NCBI GenBank assembly: GCA_037833965.1
Contig: AP031357.1
Coordinates: 8,638,001 to 8,702,000, forward strand
Reading direction: 5' to 3'
Source: Marchantia polymorpha subsp. ruderalis
Taxonomy: Eukaryota > Streptophyta > Marchantiopsida > Marchantiales > Marchantiaceae
Length of the DNA stretch: 64,000 nucleotides
The first letter of the stretch is position 1. Every line of letters starts with the position of its first letter. Under the pieces are notes generated by a model, which was not told the origin of the DNA, ran no database searches, and saw only the letters and a list, made by a program, of their open reading frames with translations. Below, in pieces: positions 26,101 to 39,832 of the stretch. The position numbers and the translations under genes are program-made.

Positions 26101-27448
26101 TGACAACGGTGGGGAATGAGCTGTCGGCTGCTCTCACATTTATGGACGTAGTAATCACATCCGCATGCAACTCACGACGTATCTTAACAACAACCCACTT
26201 GCCATAACGACGGACGTTTGTTCCCCCACAGAACAGCATCTGCTGGATGTTCCCCAACTCTTCAAACATCTCTGTTTCCCGGTATCACACAGCACGACAA
26301 CACAGTGGCGCATTTGAGGTGTTTTTCATTGTGCCTGCTTGCTCTCCACTGCGCACCATTGCTGCTTCCAAGGAGTTCTTTCAGTTCTGAAATTCGTCTA
26401 CCTTCGATACACGTTGACTTTCCGTTTACTCCACTAAAAGTATCTCGATTCTCTGAGCGTTCGTTCCCGAGACATTCTTCAAATCGCTCCCATGGAGTTT
26501 GAGTCACACTTCCTGCTTCTGAGTATCTTTCTGGTGGTCTTGTCATTGGTGCAACGACCAACCAAAGAAAAGAGGAAAAGAATCCTCATTTCGAACTCCG
26601 GGCAGGGATTTCTCGATTTCACCGCCATATTGTGGAAGACAAGAAATCTGATCGGAAAGATTTGAGAAAATCAACCCATTTGGGAATAGGTGTATCTTGT
26701 ACATGAATACGTTATAAAGTTTAGGAAGAGTATACGGCTTTGACTGATCTTCCTCCAAAAGTTGTTGGGCAGGAGGACAGGGCAAAGTGTGGAATCGGCA
26801 TCGTTAAATATTGCCAGAGGTCGCCCGAGGCGCCCACCTCATGCATGAGGGTTCCGCTTACAAACATACTTTCAGCCCTGAATCCTGACATCTCAAAACA
26901 GAACGGCAAGAGAGACGAGAAAAGCTCCATGAGCTCGGACGGACAGTCTCGCGCATTACTCGCTATGGGTCACGGGTGCAACAGATCAGCCAACTTCTGA
27001 ACTGGCTGTTGGAGGTGGCCCGTCAGGAAGTGCATTGACTGATTGATTGGTCCGGTCTACATATCGATTTTCCATATTGCTATTGGCCACCGTCATGGGA
27101 GAACAACCGGAGAACATGCGTGCTTCGTATTAAATAATCTGTTTGTATTGGTACATCACTTCAGTAGGGAGTCATCATAATAACCATTGTGAGGAATCCG
27201 ACTACTGATCGACAGTTTCTAAATGTTGAACTTGTGAGTATAACCGTGGTCAATAATGGAGATGCTCCGCAAGTCTGGCACGTATTGAATCAGCAAAAGT
27301 GACTTTTGGCTTACGCTTTCGTTCGCCGCTTTGTTTTGAACCTTACAATTTGTATAAAGAATACGTCGGAGCACCTGCTCTCGAGCAGTCAAAACGGCAT
27401 CGCCATCACGTGACGGATGGGGACCCTGTGACTTCTGTGTAGCTGGGG
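23151..27448. other. GC-balanced region without a recognised gene
   Basis: Balanced composition returns abruptly after AT desert 1. ORFs are short (up to 142 codons), overlap on both strands and show no recognisable domain. The minus-strand frames at 25328-25736 and 26543-26930 are the most protein-like but lack a coherent splice series. The segment nearest 27448 must include the 3' untranslated region of the PFC1-type gene. TGCCTGCC, CATTCATTCATT and CAGCAGCAG simple repeats occur around 24040-24300. Confidence 0.4.
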
Positions 27449-30400
27449 TCAATTCAGTCCTGGTTGGATGACAGAGGGCGGACCGGCCAAAGAATTTGGT
27501 GCTGTCATACTCGTGACAGCGTTATAAAATGCTACAAACTGCTCCAATGTCAGCTCCTCGGGTCTTGCCTGGGAAAGAAAAACACAATATCATATTCCAA
27601 TCATTTTTTGAATGTTTTCCATCTCTCGACCTCTGGTTAGCATTGAAAGTGAGCAGCTAAACTGCATGCACATTCTGTCAAACGTCGTGCATCCACTTCA
27701 GTAAACCCACCTCAGGAGACCAACCACCCACAACTTTGACAACTACAGTAACATAGTGTGACCTCAGCCGACTGCTGCACGTATCAGATTTGTACATGCT
27801 CCAAGAGTTTTGTCTAGCAATTCCTTGTTAACACAAGCCCTAACGCTGACACGTTCGATTTTCTCACAACACCTCCGACAAGCACATCCATTAGTTTGTT
27901 GCCTCGTATTCGATTCATTATCCACATTCTTACCGTCTCAGGAAGACCAACAGAGAGAAGAGCAGCTTGAGTACTAGACGGAGAGAACATATGCTGCAAC
28001 GTATTGCGCAACATTTTCCGCTTTCCATTGAAAGCCGAGTTGATCTGTAGAAAAAGAGATGTCACAATCAACAACAAATTGTTAGTAATTTCTTCTACAA
28101 CTCGACTGCAGCCTCTGCCACCGGATAAGGTCAGGAACATGTGAACAAAAAACCATCGCCTACAATACCGGCAAGACAATCGTTGTTCTGTCTCAAGGCT
28201 TCGACGAAGACTAGGTCGAGTTTATATCTGACTACACGCAACGTTCTTGCATAGTCAATAGTCTTCGGAATCTAGGGCGTAAACTTGGGAGCATAGAACA
28301 ACCCACAACACTGATCAGGAATAGGTATCCTCACCATTGAAAAAAAGACTTTCTGTGAAGCCACAAGAGGGTATTCAGATTCTTTCTTGATCGCAAAGCA
28401 AACTACGCCGCCATCTACCTGGAAAATGTTATCAAAAAGTAGACGTAAGTCAGGTACGTCAAGAAGATTCAAGTGCGCGCTAAGAAAGTGGGACACATGT
28501 GATACATCCAAAAAGATGAGAGGACCTCATCAACTCGTATAGGGATGAATGAAGAAGGGTAAGAAGATTCAGAAGAATGACTGCAGAGTCAAAACATTGT
28601 AAGACTTTTGTTTGAGGAGTGTTTCATCAATAGGTAATATGAAAGGTTGATAACGCATATTAGTGCTAATTGCTAGATTTGTAATCGGATTGACTGCACT
28701 TCTAATGGCAGACTTACGAACATGCACTCGCAATCGGTGATTCTAGTTACTCACCGCAAGTGAACAACAAAAGACACTACCACAACGTTTTTTGGGTAAT
28801 TGACTCGATTGCACAAGTGAAAATAAAGTTCGAATAGGGTACAAAAATCAACATACTGTCATCCTCCATACGAAAGGTGGCTGTTTCGTGGTAAGGATTC
28901 CACGTTGTGACCGTAGTGACATGGGCTTGAATCCCAGCAGCCACAGTTGCAATAACTTACTCAAACCGACGTCGACAATCAAACCAGGTCTTACGAAAGC
29001 TTGAAGAATGTGTGGCGACTCAAATTGTGACGAAGGACAACTGAATGACTTTAATACACACAGGCGGAGATTTCTACATCATGGTACAGAGTACGCATTA
29101 TTTACAAAGCATGGAAAACTATCTACACGAGGATTCAAACTAATACCCACGGGCGAAGATCTCTACATCATGGGACAATGAACTGTTTACTAAGCATCTC
29201 CGTTTCTAGAAGTTCATTTTCAATACTTTCAAAAAAATTTACTTTAGCTATGAGAACAATGTCAAGTCGGATACGTACCCGTGGAACGGGAAAGAAGCTT
29301 TTACGGGGCACTTTGAATTTATACTCTGGCACTGCACATCACATCTACACGCAATATCAGTTATTCGTGAGAACATCATTCCATACTGTATGGAAAGCGG
29401 AAACTCTGAACGGAATGCTGCAGAAACAAATAGGTTATGTCGGATGAAAATCTGACTGAGACTTAAGGCTTGACAACCGAAACTTGGGAAGTCGAAATGC
29501 AAGATTAGCCGATTAAAAATTCAGATGATGAAGAGACAAACAGACCTGAATAGAAATTAACTACAAAACTAATTGGGCGATACTCTCCGGAATCCGGTGA
29601 AGCATCAACGAGACGGAGGGCTGCTTCATCCTGTGTGTCACGGGACATAATTTCAGGACTTTGGTCTGCCACCAACAGTCAAAGCAGCATTGGTAGTGCT
29701 TCAAATAGCAGTGCGGAAAATTTTTACTATTGACACCAGAACTGTCAGTCAGCAGGGAGTCAATGACATCGAATGAAGGTTCGCTCTTGTTATAAAATCA
29801 GGATCGCTGTCACCATTCTAATTCATTTTTTTGTATTGAGGTGCATAAAAAGGAAAACGTAAATTCGTGTGAACACTGGAATGGCACGTGAAACAACTAA
29901 CTGTAACTGCGTGTATCAGCACCACGTGTGTATATTAAGATCTATACTACGAAACACACGAAGGCTCAGGGTTTTGTACCCCAAACCCTGCTCATGAATA
30001 ATACCTGTAACAGAAGAACAACGGTAGAGAACAAATCTCCCATTGGAAGCACTTTCTTTACAACGTTTGTCGTGATGTTGAACGGTAGGTTTGACACAAT
30101 CTGCATCCAAAATAAGCTTATATTAACAAGCCACAAGTGGAAGGTCTACAACGTCAATTTTATGACACTAGAGAATACAGCCAATTCACAAGCTTTCCAT
30201 CTGAAAAGAAAAAAGATAATAAAGTCAACTATCTGAAGGAACTCGTCAGACAACGAAGCTAACATACAATGGCTTCACAAAGTGAATTACTGTCGAAAGT
30301 TTTCATCCTGAATGTCAACCACTGTCACATCCCCGCACAACTTGATATCTGCACCCCGAACATGGTCAATGATTCATTCGCTGTAATACATAGCATGTTA

Positions 30401-32581
30401 TTACCTTCGCCAACTTCGGCTCTCCTGATGCGAGAGTCGCCTTTTCCAAGTACTTCTTGATTTCATTTCTCAGAGGCCACTTCAAAAAGTCTATGTTCAC
30501 CACCTGCAAGAGAACCAAAATTCGGCGTCAACTGTCAGAGTAATATCAAAACTGCCACTAGCTATCTAAGAACATCGCTGCGTAATACGGTACAAAATAA
30601 CTATAGTCAGTAAACTGTGACAATCTTCCACTTGAAAGAGCCAGAACACAATTCATCTCAAAGTAGCGTGATCAAGAACTTGGAGAAACTCCGGAACTCA
30701 GCACAGCAGCATCACATGTACCAACAATCCAATCCTCCGAAATCTGCATCCAAGTTCTTGGCTAAAATAAGTTTGTGCGAAAAGCAAGCAATACACATGT
30801 TGAAACATTCCAGGATTTGTTGGAGGTAGCATCATTAGAGTCTTACATCAACATTACCGCTTTCTGCGAAGCGCTCAGCTACCAAAGAAGCCATATCTGG
30901 ATCCTGCACAGAAATCCGTAGTGAGTGTACGCTGGTTGAATAAGCAGGGTAAAAGCAGGCAGTCACATATTGAGACAGCCCAGAGTCAATAGTAGTCTCA
31001 TGGCTAGTTTCCGGGTCCATATTTCCTCCTCAGAAACATCTTTGAGTGGAAGGAGAAAACAAACATCCCATACGATTATTGACCGTCGACAATTGACAAT
31101 TTTAAATTCCTCGGTGAAAGCAAGACGAAGACAGACCTACGGAGAACAGAAGCAATCACTTGGACTGGGCATAGTGAAGGTGAAATACAAATTCGAGAAA
31201 AGCATACAGCTCAAGGGGCACAGGAAGTCAATTCGCATCTGAATGGAAAAATTACTGGATGATGCTTAAGCGGGAAGAAGCAACCAAGAGTGGTGTCATA
31301 AGACTGCGAGATCAACACTCATCAGCTGAATTCAACGTCGTCATTCTTCCGACTAAGAGACTAAAATAACAAGCTTTCCACTATTTGCAAGCAGCCTTTA
31401 TAGCTCAGTGGTAGAGCGTCAGTCTTGTAAACTGAAGGTCCGGTGTTCGATCCACCGTGGAGGCACGGCTGACGTTTGTCACGTGTGCCCAATTAAAATT
31501 TGCTTTTGTAGAATACTCTTTGCTGAAGAGAATTGCATAGTACGTAGATCAACGGAAACTCGGCACATTAGTTGCTACAGGTGCCGCTAAAATGTCAGTT
31601 TCCCACACAGTATCTTCGGTCTTCAGTATATTCTTCAAAGACTTCGATTGACATGTCGAAACGTCGATAAATCGATCGAAGTCCGAGTAACTAACTACTC
31701 TATATATGACAGGCAGCACGGTCTTTAAATTTAACTCCTATCCCGTTCGAAAGCCATCTACAGTGCACGGCGCGAGAGCAGACCAAGAATTTCAAATTGC
31801 GGGGAATGAAGTTTATTTCGATGAGAAAGGAACACATAGCATTCCTATTTGATATTTGATGAAAAGGAAGAGAAAACTTTGACACTAACAGCACCTGGAC
31901 AACATCATTGGTACAGAGATAATCGAAGATTCACCTTTTCGACAGCAATTACATGGGCACCGGCCGCTACAAGAGATTTCGTGAGAGCCCCTGTTCCAGG
32001 CCCTATTTCCACTACAATATCTCCCGGACATATGTGAGCTGCATCGACCACTTTCGCATTCACCTTCTCGTTCACCATGTAATGCTGAACAATTTTTCCA
32101 AACCTATGTTAAAAGAAAATTCTTAATTGTGCGACGTGTCCGACAACATCTGTGAGCCACCGAGCACTGTGTACGTCCACTTGGCGGATTAGACCAGACC
32201 GAAATACTCCGAAAATCAGAACGGAAGCAACCACCAAAACTTGAGAGATCCAGACAGTATCACAACCTGGCCCAGCCATTTTTTGGGGAAGCGGTCGCGC
32301 GATTGCAGAGCTTTCACAATGCTCCCAATGTCATCACGATTTTCGGCTTTCACCTCCACAACCGAGCATTTCACACCGGGAGAATTCGTCCCCCGACCGC
32401 CGGAAACCCACGTCGTCCGAAATTCTCCAATTCCAAAAGCCCCCGAGAAACCGAGACCAAAATTGCTGCTACTCGCTGAACAGCCACGGCCGCTGCTGCT
32501 CCTGCTCCTCCCTTTCGTCAAACCAAGAGAAAAACCATCCACACTTTGCCAGCTGCAGCACCCAATCCCTGCGAGCTGCAT
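27449..32581 (-). CDS. PFC1: Chloroplast 16S rRNA adenine dimethyltransferase (KsgA/RsmA type)
   Basis: This enzyme transfers four methyl groups from SAM to two adjacent adenines in the 3'-terminal hairpin of small-subunit rRNA; the plant plastid form is PALEFACE1. Ten exons, listed 5' to 3': 32581-32267, 32084-31935, 30903-30847, 30503-30405, 30100-30005, 29630-29546, 29331-29279, 28418-28335, 28044-27934, 27568-27449. All junctions are GT-AG, and the 1170-nt frame closes to 389 residues. Residues 1 to about 75 are a Ser/Gly-rich transit peptide. RFPKKWLGQHY at about 98-107 precedes the catalytic domain. SAM motif EIGPGTGALT is at 131-140, acidic E154 ends the next strand, and catalytic NLPFNI is at 211-216. 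NSAFNGKRKMLR (315-326) and ARPEELTLEQF (351-361) are family landmarks near the C-terminus. The start ATG follows an in-frame TAG. Intron 2 carries a tRNA gene on the other strand. Plastid targeting is inferred; the family assignment is firm. Confidence 0.95.
31394..31465 (+). tRNA. trnT-UGU: tRNA-Thr (anticodon TGT)
   Basis: This complete 72-nt cloverleaf is intronless. The acceptor stem GCCTTTA pairs with TGGAGGC (two G-U pairs) and is followed by discriminator A. The D arm is GCTC/GAGC and the anticodon stem TCAGT/ACTGA around loop CTTGTAA, giving anticodon TGT (decodes ACA). The variable loop has 5 nt, and the T arm CGGTG/CACCG encloses TTCGATC. The A box TAGCTCAGTGG is intact. The B box deviates at the T52-A62 pair but stays paired. 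CCA is not encoded, as expected for a eukaryotic nuclear gene. A TTTT at 31504-31507 could terminate Pol III. The gene lies on the plus strand inside intron 2 of the minus-strand PFC1-type gene. Confidence 0.95.
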
Positions 32582-35500
32582 CCTGCTCGCACCCTATCCA
32601 AGAAATCGACCCAAGAATCGACCAAATTCGAGCTTCTCCTTCTCCCTTTCGCACCGCGCCTCGCCTCACCTTCGTCAATTCAGATGACACGCCCGCGCCT
32701 TCGCCAACGGACTCCGGACCGCGCCAGGAAATCCAGGCAGCGTGCTGAGCTCTCAGGGTGACCGGTGCACCGCTCAATCCCAGTCACAGGTCCCGCACTC
32801 CGCGCCTCAGCTGAAACACGCAGGATCAGCGCCAGATTCTGTAGATACTCGCAGTACCCCGGCACGACAGCAGCGCCCTATCCCAAGCTTTTGGGAATGA
32901 ATGTCAGGAACGTGGTCGATCAGCAACTGTGATCATTGCCACGGACTTGAACTGCGTTCGTGTGCGCTGGGAGGCGTAGTGTATAGCTTCTCGCGCAAAC
33001 CGGGTCCATCTGCAGTACGTTAGAGTCGGTCCTACCTCCCCGCAGGGTTCAGGTTTTTAGGGGCTGGAGATTGTGCCATGGTAGAAGAACGAAGAAAAAC
33101 TAGTTCTACTGTAGTGTAGAAATAGTTTTCAACCAGCAATTGACGCGTCACAGTTTCACTTCATTAACTGCGTCATTGAGAGAAGAACATAAACTCCTCG
33201 GTCGAGCAAACTATTGTTGATCGCATTACAGGTAATTTCTTACATAAGGATTTGCGATTTGGGGTTGGATTTCACGGATGGTAATACAAAGAAAAGAAAA
33301 AAACACATTCAATTCCAAATTAAACTCCAAATTAGTGTTCTTATTAGGTTTTTTTTTAATCTTACGGAAACTACATTTACATCGATGGAATGGAATGTCA
33401 TCTTCAACATCAACTTGAATTCCTGACTATGATCACTATGTAGTGTTCGTTTTGCTGGAGATTTTACTTTCGGTTTGTACAAAGTTTCTGTTTATGTTTC
33501 TTCGTGAAAGTCAAGAACGGGAAGAAAGTTGCCGCAGATTATAATAGATCAAAATGTGAAAAAGAAATTTGAAGTAAATTGTAGACCAGAATACAACACA
33601 ATGAACCATTTACTTGTTAGCAGTGGCGTTTTCGGGAATAGCTTCACACAAGCTACGTGAAGTTGCCAAAGAAAGATTTTACGAGAATAAAAGAGGAAAT
33701 TATGACTATGGATCTCAAAAAATGGAGCAATTCACAATCTTCAACTTTTTCGGGCGTTTCGGAAATTTCTTCACCTCTTTCCTTCAATTTAATTTCCTTA
33801 CAATTTTCCCATAATGATTTTTATCGGACTTACACACTTTCTTCGGTAGTTCATGTTATTAACGTTGTAAAAGAGTTACATCCACGGTAGTACTTCCTTA
33901 TGCAGTTCCCAATTTCCCACAACATTCTGGAATGCGTATTTAAGAGACCTTCCAATGAACGAGTTCTTAGGCATTGCTGCATTGTGGTCCTGTCACTTAA
34001 TTCTATTGCAGTACAGTGTAGTACATTCACTTGATTTTATTATTGCCGACAGCAATCATAACGATGTGCAAATTGTATTAAGATCAATTGAAATCAACTA
34101 ATCGGATTAATAAATATACATGGGTATCTGGTGCTTGCTCGTACAAGCATCGATCAGAATGGCGTTTAATAGTGCTTTATGTCGCCTCTAACCTTAAACT
34201 CGCCGTTCTTAACCGAGTAACTAAGCATTACTCTTTTCAATAACCTTCATACTTGTCCGGGTCTGAGATTATTGCAATATTGCGAGCTGCTCTTGGCTCA
34301 AAGTTTCATGATAATGCATGAAATTTAAAGCGTATGATGCAGGAACATCCAAAATGTAAAACGTCGAATCTTATTATCCCTGTCTGGACCAATATCATAC
34401 CAGTAACAATTAATGTTTATTTTAAGTAACATATGGTATATTTTGGAACAAAATTCGGATAATTTCATCATTTGAAATTCTCTTACATATCTGTTAATGG
34501 AATTAGTTTATTTTTCTAGTCATTTTGCTCTCAAAACTTAGATCAAAATATACATACGGTTAACCAGCCTTGGACTTCTATGTTGTCTTAATCCAATGTT
34601 CTTAAACGGTTGAGCCCATTGAAATTTGTAACAGTTAGCACTTTTCCACAAAAATATTACTAAATGCTTCAAAAAGAAGCATTCAAATTATTTTAAGCTA
34701 TGTACCCGGATCACCCTGACTATTGCCAGCATAGGTTGTTATTGTTGAAATTGGGTTTTCTTTTCTTACAAATATTTTTTGTTCAGTCCGTTGTTTATGT
34801 ATAAAGATGTTCTGTTCTGTATTATGATTATCAGTCAAAAAAACAAAAAGTCGAGATCCGCAAGCTCTTATCATTTCTCTGCCTTGAAAATTCACCGCTT
34901 TATCCTCATCGTCTTCGGATACGATGGTTCGGTTCAACTTTTTTTGTTCGGTAGTTTCGGTAGACGTAGAATCCGAAAGTGCAGTACTGGAGATGTGAGG
35001 AGGTGCTGCTTCCTTTCCTTCTTTCCGTTTCAGTGGCTCTATGACTAATTTGATCCGGCATATAATTATGATCGTAAATGTCCGGATTGTGTGTACACAT
35101 TGTAATGCAATGGAGCCAAAGGCTAACAAGCCACGGACTTGGGAATAGGATGAAAGTAGTTGGGAGATCGAAAGCCAAGAAGAGAGGAAAGAAAAGAGAC
35201 TGGGCACTGAAGACTAAAAGAACAGGGAAAAAGAACCCAAGGCACTTACATATGAAAATGGACAAACCTCAAAGTATTCCACATTGATGACCAATATTTT
35301 ATATAGGTTATGTTAAGATCGTCAGCCTTACTGTATTGCACCAGTTATTGCCCTCTTTTCTACAAAATTGTTCCCAGATATACAAGCTGAGCATTGAATT
35401 GTATGATAGACTGAGGTTTCCATATGTGAGATCCTCTCGTTACTGTCGTCACAATAGAGAAAAAGCCAGCTCTATAATGTTACTCTCCTTTCTCCATATA

Positions 35501-38500
35501 CATATTTCTTTATTTACTATTGAGAATCAAACAAAGTAGCCGTATGGTCAAAAGTAGTAATAGATTACAATCACTTCGAAAGTAAATCGATTTACAAACA
35601 CACAAAAGGATGAAAAATTGAAAACGTCCATTTAGGCCTCCATAAAGTATGTACATTGTTTGCATGAAAGAAAAAATTATTATTTCGTTTGCATGCAGAA
35701 AGTTGGAAAGACGAGAGAGAAGCACCTCGCTTTTTAGTCTCCAAATATCACCATGTAAAAGCCACAAGAAGTCAATCTTTGTTACCAGTTGAAGTTGTTA
35801 TTTATAAGAGCATATAGTGGAAAGAACGTAAATAGTGAGTCGTATTTCAGTCAAATATAGATCAGAATCCAACTCGAGATCCACCAACAAATCTTTCAAT
35901 GGCTAAAATGTAATTATAGATTCAGTTATTTTCACTCCAAAATTGTCAAGGGGACTTCAAGAAACTCAATACTGACGATTTTAAAAAGGTTATGAATAAT
36001 GTAATTAATAAGTAGACCTACCAATAAATGTGTATTTTATCGATTCAGATAAATTAAGACATTGATAATGAGGATCTGTAACATAGGTTTATAGATGAAT
36101 GCTTTTACTGCTTGAAAATCAAATAATCGTGTGGATGCTTTTTCTTGAATCCGCTTTATCAGTACATTCTTCATCCACGTTACATTAAGTCAGTGCTTCT
36201 GGGTGTATTATTTTCATACCGCGATCTGAGATAAAAAAATTATTTAATCTAAACATATGAGAACAAGTTGACTGACGGATTAGAAACTGTTTATCTTGTA
36301 ATCAATTGAATATTTTCATATTTGGAACTGATATTCATAAATATATAATACGAAATATTTACATATCATTAACCCATTTAAAATCAATAAATTTTGAATG
36401 TGTTCTTTGAATAAATTTTGCATACTTTCGATCTGAAAAATGTTTCCTATGATTGGATTCCTAGGAAAAAGTGAAATGAGGTACACAAACTTAGCAAAAG
36501 ATGAGTTAATTCGTCAACTATAAATTTCGCATGACGAAGTTATCTTCTCACATGCAATTGTGATACATGTTTATCCTGTAATCTATAAGCTCTTTCTATT
36601 TTGAGGATATAATAATCTGCAAAAAGGAGATGAATAATTCAGCACTATGGACTTTATTCATAAATTTATAAAAATTCAAGTATAAAGCTCCCACTGAAAG
36701 AAGTATGAGTTTTTTATTCCACACATTAGTAATTATTTTCAATGTTTTTCCATCATGATTCATAATTTCCAAGAATTTATCCATATTCTTATAGAATATT
36801 TTTCATCACAACAGTGAGTATTATAAATTATCAACCCGCTGAAGTTCTGCTGTAATTTTTGCGTCTTTCGCTGTGATTTGCATTATTTTTTTATCCATCA
36901 GACACTCTTCTCCATCTATATTAAGAAAAATATTGAAAAAAATCTGCAATATAGATTTCCAGGGGGGAATTTTCTTACATAGGAAGGTGACTCCCCCTCC
37001 ACCCTTTACATTCTTCTTTCCTCAGGTTATTTGCACGTACAGCATCTTTTTCATCTTTTCATTGCGATTTTTGGCCTTCGATCACACAGCTCGCGATCAA
37101 GCAAGGATTTGTTTTGACCATGAACGGTGATCCTATAACGAATATTCTATATAGATCCTATATAGAAAAGAAACGGATATGAATACCCGTCAAACATTGG
37201 AAGGAAAGGAAGCTAAACAAACACACACGCTTTGTCGAAAGCTCCACTCGATTTTATCTAACTGGTGTGTCGTCCTTAGGGCGATGGTGTAGGTACACAT
37301 CGTGCACGACCTACGAGAGCGGTGAGAAAATGATAGAATCTGATCTAGTGCGTGAGAGAGGGATACACCTTACGTCTTGCACGTGGTCACTGTCCTAAAA
37401 CGTTCATTGTGTAGTGCTGGAAGGAATGTAGTTTGGCAACGCTACAACTGTGTGGCGATGTCCTCTACTACTAATCCATATTTGGCCAGAGCCATTCGAG
37501 TCTGCATATGTTGAGTAATATTCATACGTCTGTCATGGTCATCTCGGTGTGGAAATGTAAAGATAATCTTCCTCGACGAATAGTATGAGACACGGGGACA
37601 ACTCCCACATTTCGAGCGACGCGACCTTCGTGTTCGGGTCACGTCAGCTTTGACGGGACGACCCTCCATCCTCTAGAGAAGGGCTTTAGTAGCACACGGG
37701 TTCCCAGCGTGACGTTCCTTACCTCGGACTATGTGAGTCACAACAGTCGCTTGTACGAAGTAAGCCTCTGCTTGAGGTTAACATACACTTCTATGTGTGT
37801 TAACATACGAAGACAAACGTCTCAGTTGCAGGGCTCTTGACAGACCCACGTCGAGGATCAGGAACGCGGAAGATTCGTTCCGATCATCGTCTACATTCAG
37901 CTGAACAGAAATAAATTCCTTCCAAGACTTGGTTCCGACTTGGCTCGAGTTCAGCGGCACATGGAAGAATGATTCTCCATATGGGACCATACTTTGAAGT
38001 GTAATGGCTGGCTCCACGCACTTGTTCAATGACAAGTTCGTGTTCATACTTCGGCATAGCCGATGGAGATTAACAGAAAGCGAAGGGCTCGCGTGCTAAC
38101 GAGCGAATCCCACCCGTCCGCGGCGAAGGATCAGTGCTATACCAAAGGCCGTAGTGAAGACCTAAAAGGCCCCTTCAACAGAGCGGGATCTTTCCTCGCC
38201 CTTTGTGGGTCCTCATGGCTTCCGAAGTCAATCAGGTTAGGCTAGGCAAGTGGCAATCCCATGTACAAATAAACCGGGTATACAACATTTACCTTCACTT
38301 TGCTGAGCGAGCTGGAATTCCGGGTTCATCTTGACAGCAAAGTCCGGTGGGCATTATCCGGAAGAAGAATCATTCTGCATAGACGGTAAGGAGAACCTTG
38401 GGACCGTATCCGGAAACAAGAAGCAACTTGTGATGACTAGAATTTGGGAGAAACGCCGCGAGAAAAACGAATCGAGAGCAACTTCTTTCATCCAGATGAC

Positions 38501-39832
38501 TCGACACACCAACTGAATCACTAAACCCTAAAACATTGGCTGCAACTGTGAACAACAGGACAATCCAGAGGTAGCACACACTTCCTATGGTGAAAGTAAT
38601 CCACAATCACTCAAAGCATAGGCGGAAGTCCGGGACACACATTTGTGATTTGAAGAGATGAGTATTAACAAGTCGGTATCCACATCCATTTTCTGTAGAC
38701 AAGGCGGACCAGACAATAGCTGGTGGGGTACAGGAACCTATCTTCACAGTCAACCGAATGATAACTGAGAGAGGAGGACCTCGGCTAGACAGGACCGTTG
38801 AAAGATAGAAGTAGGAACTTCCCGGCAAGGTAAAATACAAAAGGTACTAGAAAATTAGATTTCAGAGGACTCCCGAACAACTAGATAGTTTATGGTGGGG
38901 AGAATTCCCAAAAAATATCCTGATGAGGCTTATCTCAATGTCAACATCGTGCGTAACTAATTGATGTTGTACAGGGCAATAATGCTACTTGGCATCAATT
39001 TCAGTCAATGTAAACCGGCAAATACAAGAACGCGATTGATCAAGGCTTGGGAAGAGAGTCAGCCCGGTGTCATTTCGCAGCAGATGTGCTGAATCGTGTA
39101 CAAACCCCGGCCTAAGAATGTGTTGCTGAGGGCAAAAACCAGTCTCTAACCCAGTTTGGCAAGGAGACTTTAAGACCAACCGGCTTTCACAGCGCCAGTG
39201 AGCGTAACAGTACACTATCTCCCTCTTCCCCTACTTCCATCAGATCTGACCCAGCAGAGTGCAGGTTCATTGGTCGTAAGAATTTGGTGATCTGAATGTT
39301 TTCTTATTTGGACTGAATAGTAACACAGCATTGAACTTAAGTTAGAACCACTATGGACCTAAGGCACACTGGCTAGGAAAGTTGATGCCTCCTTAACTTC
39401 TCTTTCGGAAATTTTACCACTCTCTTCCACATTGCTGCTTCTATTGCCCTAACTGAGATTCAAAAAAAATAGGAAAAAAAAAGGCCCAACCTGACTTAAC
39501 AACTGCCCCTATTGGACACAAAAACTGACAAGTCAGAAAATCTGCGGCACCCTCCCAAAAAAGACCTCTGCTTCATGGAAAAAACCACTCTAACCCTCCC
39601 TCCCAATTGCCCGCCCGTCCCCCACCCTCTCTCTTCCTCTCTCTCCCTTCAAGTTGACCGGAAGGATAGAGAATGGCTCGTTGAAAGCCCACAGCCTTAT
39701 GCAATAACCGAAATGAACCCGTGTGGAAAACTTGATGAATTTCAACTGGCTAACACTACGCTATCAGTGCATTATATCTGAATGTGCCACCATGCCTCTC
39801 CTGCTCCGGGCAGCCCGTCGCCCTAATATTCT
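32582..39832. other. Intergenic region between the PFC1-type and eIF4B genes
   Basis: The first few hundred bases are GC-rich and must hold the PFC1-type promoter and leader. From about 33200 to 37000 the sequence is AT-rich with short, unconvincing ORFs; the longest, 34698-35207 on minus, has no ATG near its start. From 37200 to 39800 composition is balanced again but no gene is recognised apart from two weak minus-strand ORFs listed separately. A palindromic CTATATAGATCCTATATAG occurs near 37147-37166. Confidence 0.4.
37442..38047 (-). CDS. Two consecutive hypothetical minus-strand ORFs
   Basis: ATG-initiated ORFs of 89 codons (38047-37778) and 75 codons (37669-37442) lie 108 bp apart on the same strand. 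The second is rich in Arg/Lys with a CGSC pair. Neither shows a domain I recognise. They could be exons of one unrecognised gene, fragments of a decayed transposon, or chance ORFs in balanced-composition DNA. No convincing donor and acceptor pair joining them was found. Confidence 0.15.

Noticed and set aside
31849-32037. Plus-strand ORF opposite PFC1 exon 2
   Set aside because: It is an antisense shadow of the SAM-binding exon.
34698-35207. 169-codon minus-strand ORF
   Set aside because: The frame opens with GTG, the first ATG comes after residue 100, and no domain or splice context supports it.
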